Shown: positions 1 to 9,126 of the stretch, in pieces
How the letters are laid out: each line of letters starts with the position of its first letter
Numbering within the stretch: the stretch's first letter is position 1
From: Ariolimax columbianus
Lineage: Eukaryota; Mollusca; Gastropoda; Stylommatophora; Arionidae
NCBI GenBank assembly: GCA_036924085.1
Contig: JAVGWX010000002.1
Location: 46,804,666-46,868,665 of the forward strand
Direction: 5' to 3'
Length of the DNA stretch: 64,000 nucleotides
Notes under the pieces: model-generated
Databases searched by the model: none
What the model was told of the DNA's origin: nothing
The model's input: the letters and a program-made list of their open reading frames with translations, nothing else
Made by a program: the position numbers and the translations under genes

Positions 1-235
1 CATCAAATGTTTGCATACTCATCATTACTATATGGAGTAAAAACATGGACAATAAACACACAGTCAGAAGAGAGAGCTAGGGCCTTCAAAACAAAATGTT
101 GGTAGACAGATGAATGGGGTGCCTCTAGGGATAACAAAAAAATTATGAAGATTTGAAGAAGTTTGTGGTAAAAAGAGAATTCATTAACAAAATCAGAGTC
201 AGCCTTGAAGAGAAGCCTGTCCTCATAACAGACAC
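1..235 (+). mobile_element. LINE reverse-transcriptase C-terminal fragment
   Basis: Reads SSLLYGVKTWTINTQSEERA and AFKTKCW, the LLYG.ETWT motif after the RT palm, then stops. It is degenerate and truncated by the window edge. Confidence 0.6.
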
Positions 236-284
236 ATCAGCTGAATGACCTCTATTTTTTAGGTTAGCTGTCAATATCCAATAA

Positions 285-627
285 GAGGATCAAGATGCTG
301 AGCAGCGCATGAGCTGCAGTGGTCAGCGACCATTAGCTGACTGCTAGCATCAGCGAACCAGAGCTGCCAAAACCCTTTTACACCTCCACGTGGTGATCCT
401 GGATAATAGGCTGCAGCAGGGCAGACTGGCTAAGGAGAAGGAATCGAAGAGGGAATGCTAATCGGGTACTCAAAAAATGCTTGCTGAAGTCGGATGTGTT
501 GGACCAAAAGATGCAAATATCGCAGTCAAGCTGTAAACTATGACACAACGCATTCTGTTCTCTGGACTACATTCTGCTACTTAAGCCCTTTCAGAGTTTG
601 GGAGATTGAGAACGAACGAAGCCAAGC
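285..627 (+). mobile_element. SINE-A, full length with 13-bp target duplication
   Basis: 343-bp element, from gatcaagatgctgagcag to gagaacgaacgaag. It is flanked by caatatccaataa at 272-284 and 628-640, a perfect 13-bp direct repeat. The body matches the copies at 1122-1471, 42592-42952 and 62822-63112. I see no convincing tRNA A/B boxes in the head. Confidence 0.85.
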
Positions 628-699
628 CAATATCCAATAAACAACCATAAACTAGAAAATATTGCATGCATGGAGACCTCTCCTCTACCATGCAAAGAC

Positions 700-790
700 A
701 CAGCAATCTAACCACCCGTTTGTCTATACACTCAATTACATAAAGCAAACACAGAAAGAAAATGGGCATACTGTAATAATGACAAAATGG
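700..790 (+). repeat. SINE-C 3' tail-like repeat
   Basis: Resembles 50215-50330 and 6610-6745: a 'tgcaaagacaca...tgtctgcacactcaattgcaaa' type segment. Short and diverged. Confidence 0.4.
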
Positions 791-984
791 CACGAATTAT
801 GGACTACATTTTTGAAAATATGGAACATTAGAAGTACCAACAGAAAGAAGGATGAGCTCACGTACAGAAAATCAAAAATGGAAATCCTAGATTTCGCGGG
901 TCTGATCGTTGATCGTACTTCAATGGACTCACCATGACACAATAGGGTCACCATTTCCTTCCAAGAGGGATATGACACGCAACT

Positions 985-1560
985 GGGTTAGTTGTGGATG
1001 GGAACTAGCAATCTCACCATGTAAAAATCATTGCTACTGAAACTGTACTGCTAACAAATCGATCTAGAATCCCCTAAAGGCTGGTTAGGGAAAACCAAAG
1101 GCAGTGTTGGACCTATGCTCCCAGGATCAAGAAGCTGAGCAGTGCATGAGCTACAGCGGTCAGCAACTCGTAACTGAAATCTAGCGTCAGGACCAGCTAA
1201 CCAGAGCTGCCAAGACAATTCTACACCTCCACCTGGTGACCCTGGATAGCAGACTGGCTAAGAAGAAGGGATGAAAAAGGGAAGGCTAATCTGGTACTAA
1301 AAAATGCCTGCTGAAGTCGGATGTGCCAGACTGAAAAGTACAAATATTGCAGTTAAGCTGTAAACTACAAGAAAAAACATTCCATTCTCCAGACAACATC
1401 CTCCTCCTACTTGCAAAGCCCTTTGCAGGGCTTGGTTGGGAGAGATTGAGAACGAACGACGAAGAAGAGAAGGACCTATACTCCAACATCTAGTATGATG
1501 GGTAAATAATGATCCTACTATGCACACCATAACTGAAGGTTGTACATAGTGTTGACAACA
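985..1560 (+). repeat. Repeat F copy split by SINE-A
   Basis: Repeat F (ctagcaatctcaccatgtaaa, attgctactgaaa, ggctggttagg, tactccaacatctggag) is interrupted at 1122. It resumes at 1472 and aligns with the uninterrupted copy at 9555-9730, which supplies the empty site. Confidence 0.6.
1122..1471 (+). mobile_element. SINE-A inserted in repeat F, with target duplication
   Basis: About 349 bp ending gaacgaacgacgaagaagaga. Target duplication ggacctatgctcc (1109-1121) and ggacctatactcc (1472-1484), 12 of 13 identical. The unoccupied site is seen at about 9676. Confidence 0.85.
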
Positions 1561-1865
1561 TCATTGTCAGCTATAAAAAACCCCACTGATATAGCTCAGA
1601 AATGTTCTGGCTTCCTGCAATGAGCCCATTTGCAGTGTTTGGTCCAATGATCGTAATGGAGCGTAAGAAGAAGGATGAATGGAAAGAAGCAGCAATGATT
1701 TTGCATTTATTCTTCCTTATATTTAGTCTCTTTCTGAACATTTCCATTACTCTTGGTATTTTTGTAAAACTGAATCTCTGACCGTGAGCCATTTTCCAAA
1801 TACCTGCACCAGATTCGTTTAGGTTTTATTGTATTAGCTGTATATCAAATCAATCAATAAAAACC

Positions 1866-2040
1866 GTTTCAGCTCCCTGTGGAGCACAGGTCTTCAACAA
1901 AGAAAGCCACATTAAGTCCACAAATGTTGACCTGTCCATATCTATTTAAGTTTTTGTGGCTCAAAGTTTCTGCAGGATGGTACCCAACCCTCTTTAGCTG
2001 CCTCTTACAACATACTTGGTTACTAAGTCAAGTCAACATT
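1866..2040 (+). repeat. Repeat G copy
   Basis: Shares 'gtttttgtggct.aaagttt...caggatgg' and 'ccaaccctcttt.gctgcctctta' with 13975-14130 and (reverse) 52985-53160. Its first 35 bp also match 60795-60830. Confidence 0.5.
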
Positions 2041-2128
2041 TTACATGATTTTCAACATTTACAAGACTGTGAAACAAAATTGAATATTGCCATAACTTTC
2101 TTAAAATATTCAAGAACTTGATGCTTAC

Positions 2129-2331
2129 CTCCTCATCAGAATCTTCATCATCCTCGACTCCTCGAAACCAGCGCAAAGCTCTTTTAGATGCTCTGGGCCT
2201 TCTGCGTGGTTCTCCATGCTTACAGTCAGAGCAAGCTCCTACAAACGCTTGAATGTCCATGTACATACCCTTCCAGAAAATGCTCTGAGATTCAATAGTT
2301 TCCAGTGTCTTAATCCGAGACATGTGTCCAT
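2129..2331 (-). CDS. GIN1-like paralogue exon, HHCC zinc module
   Basis: 203-nt exon with acceptor TTGCAACAG and donor GAG/GTAAGC. It encodes GHMSRIKTLETIESQSIFWK, GACSDCKHGE, an Arg-rich stretch (PRRRPRASKRALRWF) and an acidic end (EDDEDSDEE). It ends in phase 0. Confidence 0.78.
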
Positions 2332-3981
2332 CTGTTGCAAGTAAAAGAAGTAGAGAATCACCCAAAACAATTAATGTGTTTCTCCATCTTGAACACTTGA
2401 CCTGACACAAAGTGGAGTCTTATAGATATCCTACTGAGACCTAGTAATGAAAACAACAAATTGATTGGCATCCTGTCAGTCTCGAGAGACAATGGACTTC
2501 ATGCTAGAGAGGAGACAGTTGTTGCCCTTACTTTCATCGCACATGTTTGGAGTCTGCATCTTGATGCATCTTGTCTTCCCCTGCCTGTTCAAATGAAACC
2601 GGACCAAAATATTCAAATTATGAGGCCGAAATAACAGCATTGAAAGTAGCTCTGTACCACTTGAGAACTGTATTTGATGCTTTTCCATCAAAAGCCGAAA
2701 GCATCGTAATCTTTACAGACTCATTATATGCCCTTCAAGCTCTGGAAGACGGTGGTCACTGCAGGCCTGAACTTACCTAAATATCCCTAGATGCCAACCA
2801 ACTTCTCACATCCCAAGAAGTCAGAATAGTTATACAATGGATCCCTGGTCACTCAAATACAGTTGGCAGTGACATGGCAGACAGACTGGCTAAGAAGGGA
2901 GCAAGTCAAGAACAACAACACACACCAACAACCCTAAAGACAGTCAAACAACTACTGAAGACTGTGAATAAAGAGGCCTGGCTGAATAGATGGGCAATGG
3001 GAAATACTGGGAGAGAAATCTACAAACATATGGCCATCCCAAATCCCAAAGACAACATCAACCTCCTGAAAAGGAGAGACCAAAGCACCATTTTCCGACT
3101 TCGCACTTAAAACATACAACTTAACAGCCACTTGAACAGAATCCAACCAGAACATGCTCCACAGTGCCGGCTGTGCACATATTCCTATGAAACTGTTGAA
3201 CATCATCTTTTTGAATGTCCCGCCCTTGCGGTGTTAGGAAAGAGCTTCTTCCTCCGAGGCTAGACAAGTGGAACACTTTGCACGGAACTAAACAACAGCT
3301 TACAAACACTTGCAGATACCACTATATGGCATTGGGCCAAAGGACAAGAGCCCATAGGCCGCTGGTTCAATAACCAACCAACCAACCATATCACTTGTAA
3401 CGCACAGAGAAAAAAAATTGGAATAATCTGGAATTTCGTGGGAGTCATTTGATCACCATTCCTACACAAATCTCATTTTCAGGAATACACTTTATTAGAT
3501 GTAGAATGTAATAGTTGTTATTGTGGGCCCTCTAACTGGGAGGACTGTATAGGACAACCACATCTTCTCACATGTCATAAAAAGCAATTAAATATAGTTG
3601 TGTACAGGGCTAGCAACTGCATCATGTAAAATAAATTGCAACAGAAACAGCCAATGCAACAGCACAGAAAATGCTTTAGGGTATGCTTCTTATAAAGAAC
3701 CATCTACAGTGGTAGCCCTATACTTCATAAAGAGCAAGTTGGAGAACAAGTTAGTTAAATATAAACTACAGTTATACTTACTTTTGGTAATGTGGGCATC
3801 TTTCATCAAGGCTAATCTCTCCTTCAAAGTAACTGGAACTTTCTTCAGTTTTCCCTTTAGATTATACATAAGCTGACCCTTTTCCAATATAAAACTTTCA
3901 CAGACTTTACGAACTGTACGCTTGAATATGGGGTCATTGTTGGCTGGGTAGGAACCGTCTAACTTGTAAAGGGAGACTATT
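2129..3981 (-). CDS. Second GIN1-like gene, partial (two exons visible)
   Basis: Two exons in the same orientation as the complete GIN1-like gene, downstream of its 3' end: 3782-3981 and 2129-2331. Together they encode an N-terminal domain (SLYKLDGSYPANNDPIFKR, VRKVCESFI) and an HHCC zinc module (HX5HX30CX2C; GHMSRIKTLETI, FWKGMYMDI, GACSDC). The rest, an integrase-core-like part if it exists, would lie left of position 1. The start exon must lie between 3982 and 8875, but I could not identify it. It is similar to, but clearly not the same as, the complete gene, so these look like tandem paralogues. An alternative reading is a degenerate retroelement; matching splice phases argue against that. 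Confidence 0.72.
2465..2595 (-). mobile_element. LINE 3' end fragment
   Basis: Antisense match to the 3' end of the LINE at 18580-19290: catcctgtcagtctcgagag and ttgtcttcccctgcctg appear in reverse complement at about 19160-19285. Confidence 0.7.
2596..3400 (+). mobile_element. LINE RNase H and C-terminal zinc-knuckle fragment
   Basis: Interrupted reading frames encode an RNase H domain (YEAEITALKVALYHLR, IVIFTDSLYALQALE, VRIVIQWIPGHSN, DMADRLAKKGA) and then RLRT and a Cys/His knuckle (CRLCTYSYETVEHHLFECP). Stop codons and a frameshift make it a pseudogene. The family is a non-LTR retrotransposon with C-terminal RNase H. Confidence 0.8.
3782..3981 (-). CDS. GIN1-like paralogue exon, N-terminal domain
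   Basis: 200-nt exon with acceptor CATACTACAG and donor CCAAAA/GTAAGT. Segments include DGSYPANNDPIFKRTVRKV, EKGQLMYNLKGK and VPVTLKERLALMKDAHITK. The DAH supplies the first His of the zinc module. It enters in phase 2 and leaves in phase 1. Confidence 0.78.
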
Positions 3982-3989
3982 CTGTAGTA

Positions 3990-4590
3990 TGTGTCCAGAT
4001 CGATCTAAATTATGAGCCAGGAGAAATCAAAGTATGAAATTATATTGTAATGCTTGTTCATATGAATTCGTATTTTGGCAGAAGATAAAAAGTGTGATGT
4101 TGTCCTACGGCACACATAAAATTTGAAACATAACCAAGCAATAAATTATAAAACTAAATTTCAGTATATGTAAATACGAGGTTAAACATTAAACCAATAA
4201 AAAAAATATGAAACTATGCAAAAGTGCATTTCCTTAAATTTCCAGATCGCAAACCTCCTATGACCAATGATAATTTACTATGGCTCTCGTACTCTCCACA
4301 TCACATGATGTTAAAAATTTTTAAATAGGCATAAAAACATCGTTTTAATATTAGATTTGATTCATAGACTTCAAATGCCTCTTTGCAATGCACTTTAGTG
4401 CTATTATTGTACTTATTGTGGCGTTTAGTTTCAACATGATGGGGCAGCATATCCACCTCAGTACAGTTTTATAATAGTTACCCTTCACAAGCAAAAATGG
4501 TGATAGTGTCAGACACATGTATAGTACAGTTTGATATGAGTGCAACAGACTCTACCACATGTGGATAGCATCAGGAATTGGGAAGTCTTG
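3990..4590. other. AT-rich stretch, nothing recognised
   Basis: AT-rich DNA in the presumed first intron of the partial GIN1-like gene. I see no exon or repeat family here. Confidence 0.4.
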
Positions 4591-4599
4591 TTTTGTGCA

Positions 4600-6460
4600 G
4601 CTCACTTTTTCTGCTTGCAGTTATGGCTCTCACCTTGCCGTTGTGAGCAGTTCAGAGCAAGAAGCTCCCAGAAGGCAATATCAATGAGAAAACCATCCAG
4701 ATAAACTTTATATTGTTTCTTATAACAAGAACCCCCCCCATTGACTGCTTGCTTGTCCTGAGCTCAACATACAACATCTGCTTAGGGAGGCAATCATCAG
4801 TCAAATAAACAACTTGCCCAGTCCATCTGATCTGTGCTGTCTGCAGCAGAGCGCATGGATGCCTGGCAGCTTTGTCCTGCTAAAGACCAGAGTTCAGAAC
4901 TCCTTTCTGCTAATTGATACTGAGCAGCCTGCAGAGACAACTCATAAGGAAATGGCCTAATTTCCTGTCCATGTTTCACAAACGTAAAGAGGGGTGGTAA
5001 TCACCATATTCCGTTTACAAATCACGATGCTGTTCCTGGAATTTCTCCTGGATTTGATGAGCTGTAAATACCATGTCAACCATCCTACAACAAGATCAGA
5101 AGCCACACTAACTCTGAAAGTAACTCCTGCTCGAGATGAACTGTTAAGCAGTTGAGCAAGACCTGAGCCATAATTTTGAAAGCGATTGACAGGAGGGAGA
5201 TTCCACTGCAGTTGATGATTGTCCTTGCATTTGTACATGTGGACAATGGTAGTATCTTTCAGTTCCTATGGCATGTGACTTGCATCCCAAATTTATCGAA
5301 AAAAGTTTGTTAGCTTGTGTAGCAGCACAGAGCCTGCTGCTTTGTAAACTTCAGCAAAAATAGCATCTGACCCAGGGGCATCGCCACTGGACATTAGACT
5401 GTGCCTTAAACCCACCCCCACAAACAAAATATATCCCTTAATTGGCATTGCACCACCTGAGATAAGAAGAGGTGTAGCTGCGGAAATCGAACGAGGGAAA
5501 CAGGAAAACGACCCTAGACACTCGATGTTTGGCCATCAGGAACAAACCACAAGACTTAAATCAAGACACAGTTTCTTAAAATCGACAGAGACCATCCAGA
5601 CAAGCCCGGAAAGTTGGCACATCGAGAGGTGGCGCACAAAAATGCAGGATACATGGATAGAGCCCAAGGAAGAGGCTGTGCCTGGACACCACCTGCCCTA
5701 CGCTGAGTGGAAGGCAATGAGCAGACTTCGAACTGGTGTCTCAAGATGCAGAGTGAACTTGAAGAAATGGGGATACTCAGATGTCGACACTTGTGAATGC
5801 GGCACAGTTCAGGACCAAGATCATCTGATGACCTGCCCCAACCTCCCTGAAACATGTGACATGAACGACATGATGGAGGCGAACGACAAGGCAGTTCAAG
5901 TTGCTGAATACTGGACGGATGCTGTGTGACATGGTGTTTGGACATGGAAAGTAAGTATTAGACTGATTGCTTTCTCGACCTCATCGTCACTGAGCGGGAA
6001 ATCGAGCAGCGTACGAAGAAGAAGAAGAAGGAAATCGAGCACCGTACGAAGAAGAAGAAGGAAATCGAGCGTTGACAGCAACTCGAGGCATGTGTGTTAT
6101 GGCTATTTTGCAAATGGTGGATGGACAGTTTAAAATAGCACTTAAGTGCTCTGTCCAGCGTACCAGAATATGGACAGTCAGCAGTGATGTGCCATCAGCA
6201 TGAGTGAAATGACCTTAGGACTGTAGACTGCTTTCAGGGCATCATAAGTCCAATTCAAGTCATTTGTGTCTGCACATCGACGGATTTCATCAGCTTTGCT
6301 GTTGAGCCAGAAAAACATCCTGGATATCATAGAGCTTGTTCTGGACAATCTTGCAGATATGTGTGATGGCTGACTTATTGGAAGAGGAGGATGGACGGCC
6401 TTAGTGAAGTCTTAGCAGGCAATGTTTTTCATCCAGCAAAGTCTTAATAGCTTTATCATC
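4600..6460 (-). mobile_element. LINE (minus) interrupted by a second LINE
   Basis: Minus-strand pieces at about 6090-6460 (KADEI.., DALKAVYSP) and 4600-5430 (GISLLSIAFKIMAQVLLNCL; later a degenerate 3' end) read as one 5'-to-3' LINE. They are separated by the plus-strand LINE at 5440-6075. Both parts carry stops. Confidence 0.65.
5440..6075 (+). mobile_element. LINE C-terminus with GAA-rich 3' end
   Basis: Open frame 5525-5929 encodes WKAMSRLRTGVSRCRVNLKK and a CXC-x-H-x-C knuckle (CECGTVQDQDHLMTCP), ending AEYWTDAV and a stop. The 3' flank is three copies of a 27-30 bp unit ending cgtacgaagaagaagaag. It is inserted in an opposite-strand LINE. Confidence 0.75.
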
Positions 6461-6599
6461 CTCTTATATCATGTCTGGCAGGTTACAGTGATATCACTCT
6501 TTACTGCCATTTTGGGCCTCACTAAAACACAGATGTACATTAATGTTATTAAACCAATGTTGTCAGATTTTGTCAAAGTTGAGTCCTTCTTAGGCTGCA

Positions 6600-6760
6600 A
6601 GTGCCATTTAGACCTTTGTTTACACTGTCATCAATTATGAACTTCAAACCAACCATTTGTCTGCACGCTCAATTGCAAGTATATACAAACAAAGGTCATC
6701 TGCACCCTTACAGAAGCAGAAGAGGAGTGACTAAACAAATAATAACATCTGTCTAAGGTC
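6600..6760 (+). repeat. SINE-C 3'-like repeat
   Basis: Similar to 50215-50330 (catttgtctgcacgctcaattgcaa, gcagaagaggag). Confidence 0.4.
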
Positions 6761-6967
6761 GTTGATGAGGACACCAAAATCATTCTCATCACAAGACTTT
6801 TGATTATTTGCATTTAAAACAATTAAATTAGTAGCAAAAAACCAGCCATCTCCCCATTTTAGAGGGGAGAAAAATGTTGCCCTACTGTATCCAAAACTAC
6901 ACATTATTACTATAGAGAGTTTAATGATTGTCTGACAACTTCATAATGTAAATAAAGTGCAACAGAA

Positions 6968-7115
6968 AAGATCCTTCTTCTTCTTCTGCATTCCTTCTCA
7001 ATCTCCCGCTACCAAGCCCTGAACAGGGCTTTGCAAGTAGCAGGATCTAGTTTGGATCGGAATGGAATGCGTTGTGTCACTAATTTACAGCTTGACTGCG
7101 ATATTTGCACCTTTG
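6968..7115 (-). mobile_element. SINE-A 3' part
   Basis: Reverse-oriented tail: cttcttcttctgcattc, tctcaatctcccgctaccaa, gccctgaacagggctttgca, tttacagcttgactgcgata. Confidence 0.8.
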
Positions 7116-7272
7116 ATTTGCCTTTGGCAGCAAAGAAAAGACTCATTTAAGTGCACAAGTAGGGTGAGATGATGACGGATTAAAAGTGTGCAAAACCACA
7201 ATGCAATGGAGCAAAATGCAAGAAGAAAATAGTCGTGAGCAGTGGTTACACACCTGATACATTTAATAGAAA

Positions 7273-8245
7273 CATTCTGCAGTGGACAACAAGCTGCTGT
7301 TAGAATCAATGAAGGTACAACAAATTGGTTTGAAATTCACAAGGAAATCAGACAAGGCTACATAATTTCACCTTATTTATTTAACATCTACGTAGAAAAC
7401 ATCATGTGAAAGGTGAAAACAGATGACAGCTACGAGAATTTTGATCCATTTCCAATAGTAGGGAGGGAGATTCCAGAGCTAAGATACGCAGATGACACAG
7501 TCATGCTGTCAAACAGCGCCAAGGGCATGGAACGACTGCTCATGTCTGTTCAGAAGCATAGTGAAGCTCAGAACCTTTTCCTGAACAATAAGAAAACTAA
7601 GATAATGTCCCCTGACAAAACAGGACAGCAACCTCGAATTGCTATTAATAATAAAGAAATAAGAAAATGTCACATTTTTAATACCTTGGTTCTACGTTAT
7701 CCAACGACGGAGACTTTAAAAGAAATTAGAAGTTTGGCCATAGTGATGCAGAAGCTAAACAACATGCACAATCTATGACATAAAACTAACAAGTAACTAA
7801 AACTGAAGATCCCGACAATGTGCATATTCCCTGTAGCAATGTACAGGTGCGAGACATGGACTATGACACAAGTAGCAAGGAATAAAATTGGAGTGTTCGA
7901 AACAAAAATGTTACAGAAGAATCCTTAAAATTCCTTGGATAAAGAAAGTGACAAATAACGCCATCCTAGAAGACCTGAATCTTGAAGAAAATTGGCTCAT
8001 AAACAATGTTATGTTTCGGAAATATAATTTTTTTGGCCACGTCAAACATCATGACGGACTGGAAAGAATTGTCCTGGAGGGCATGGTACCTGGAAGGTGA
8101 CGCAGGGGTCGACCAAGACGATGGTGGATACAAGATATAAGGGAAAATCTAAACATGAACATGGAGCAGGCGGAAAGATTGACTGCAGATCGAGATTCAT
8201 ATCGGCTGACTGTGATGAGAGTAACATTCTACAAAGAATACGCTA
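7273..8245 (+). mobile_element. LINE reverse transcriptase, degenerate
   Basis: Encodes EIRQGYIISPYLFNIYVENI, then RYADDTVMLSNSAKGMERLL, then CETWT, ILKIPWIKKVTNNAILEDL, FGHVKHHDGLERIVLEGMVP and GRPRRWW-like ends. The YADD palm is intact, but several stops and a frameshift are present. The type is an endonuclease-RT LINE with a GRPR..W tail. Confidence 0.85.
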
Positions 8246-8580
8246 CATGATGATGATTGGTTATATTCTTTATTTCTCAATAAAGGACTCCGGGATTCAC
8301 ATTCTTCTTTTCCCACTGAGTAAAACATAGGTCCAGCATTATAGTTGACTTCTGTACAAGTAACCTGTATCTGAGCATTTTCAGTGGTGGTTTCAATAAC
8401 AAAAGTTCTACATGGTGAGCTTAAAAAAACCACAAAAAACACCTGTGACATATTTACTGACTTGCCACCATACAGTATATCTCAAGCTACACCATATGTT
8501 GATATTTTGTCCGATAACTAGATCAGTTTAATTCCTAATTTAAATGAAACAGCTAACAGAATTGTTAAATAAAAAGTTGA

Positions 8581-8586
8581 TTTATT
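8581..8586 (-). promoter_or_regulatory. Candidate poly(A) signal of GIN1-like gene
   Basis: AATAAA on the minus strand about 290 nt downstream of the stop codon. A tRNA-like SINE (8640-8845) lies between the stop and this hexamer, so it would be part of the 3' UTR. Confidence 0.45.
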
Positions 8587-8639
8587 AATTCTGTTCTAAT
8601 CTGCTTAAAAAACAAACTGTCATACATTTTCCCCATTGC

Positions 8640-8845
8640 TGGGGTAGTCGAGGGGTTTTAAAGGTTGAGGACTACAGACCGCTTCGCCACTGCTGTTGCC
8701 ACGTTGTGTGCTAGCTACGTTTGTTTTTTCACCTCCAACAGAAAAACAACATATGCCATACCAGGGATTTGAGCCGCTGCCCTTCTTGTCGACAGGCAGG
8801 CCTCGAAACCATTCGGCCATGCGCTCCTCTATTCTGCTAAAAACC
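8640..8845 (-). mobile_element. tRNA-like SINE in the GIN1-like 3' UTR
   Basis: On the minus strand: catggccgaatggtttcgag (box-A-like) and gcggctcaaatccc (box-B-like), followed by a non-tRNA body. It has the same orientation as the gene. Similar pieces are at 37555-37685 and 49015-49120. Confidence 0.6.
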
Positions 8846-8875
8846 AAATATTTTAAATGACAACATTTTTTTCCA

Positions 8876-9126
8876 TTAGCTTTTCACACACAATTTCCTA
8901 GAAACATTACTGCTCAGCTCGTTTTTATCAAACAATTGTTGATTAATCACCTTTTCCAAAACCTCATCACCATTATCTTGATCCTTAGATTTGTTCAAAC
9001 ATTCAGGATTGCCCTTTCTTTCTTCTTTGACGTCCTGCTTTGTGACAGTGTCATCTTCCGTAGTTTTTTTGTACAGTACACTTGAACCTACCAGCTTTCG
9101 CCTCTTTGTGGCTGTAGAGAAGTCAT
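8876..9126 (-). CDS. GIN1: GIN1-like exon 7 (stop codon)
   Basis: 251-nt terminal exon after a TGCATATTACAG acceptor. It is very hydrophilic: DDFSTATKRRKLVGSSVLYK, many Lys/Asp/Glu residues, ending KLCVKS and TAA at 8876-8878. I see no domain in it; it has a possible nuclear localisation signal KRRKL. Confidence 0.82.
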
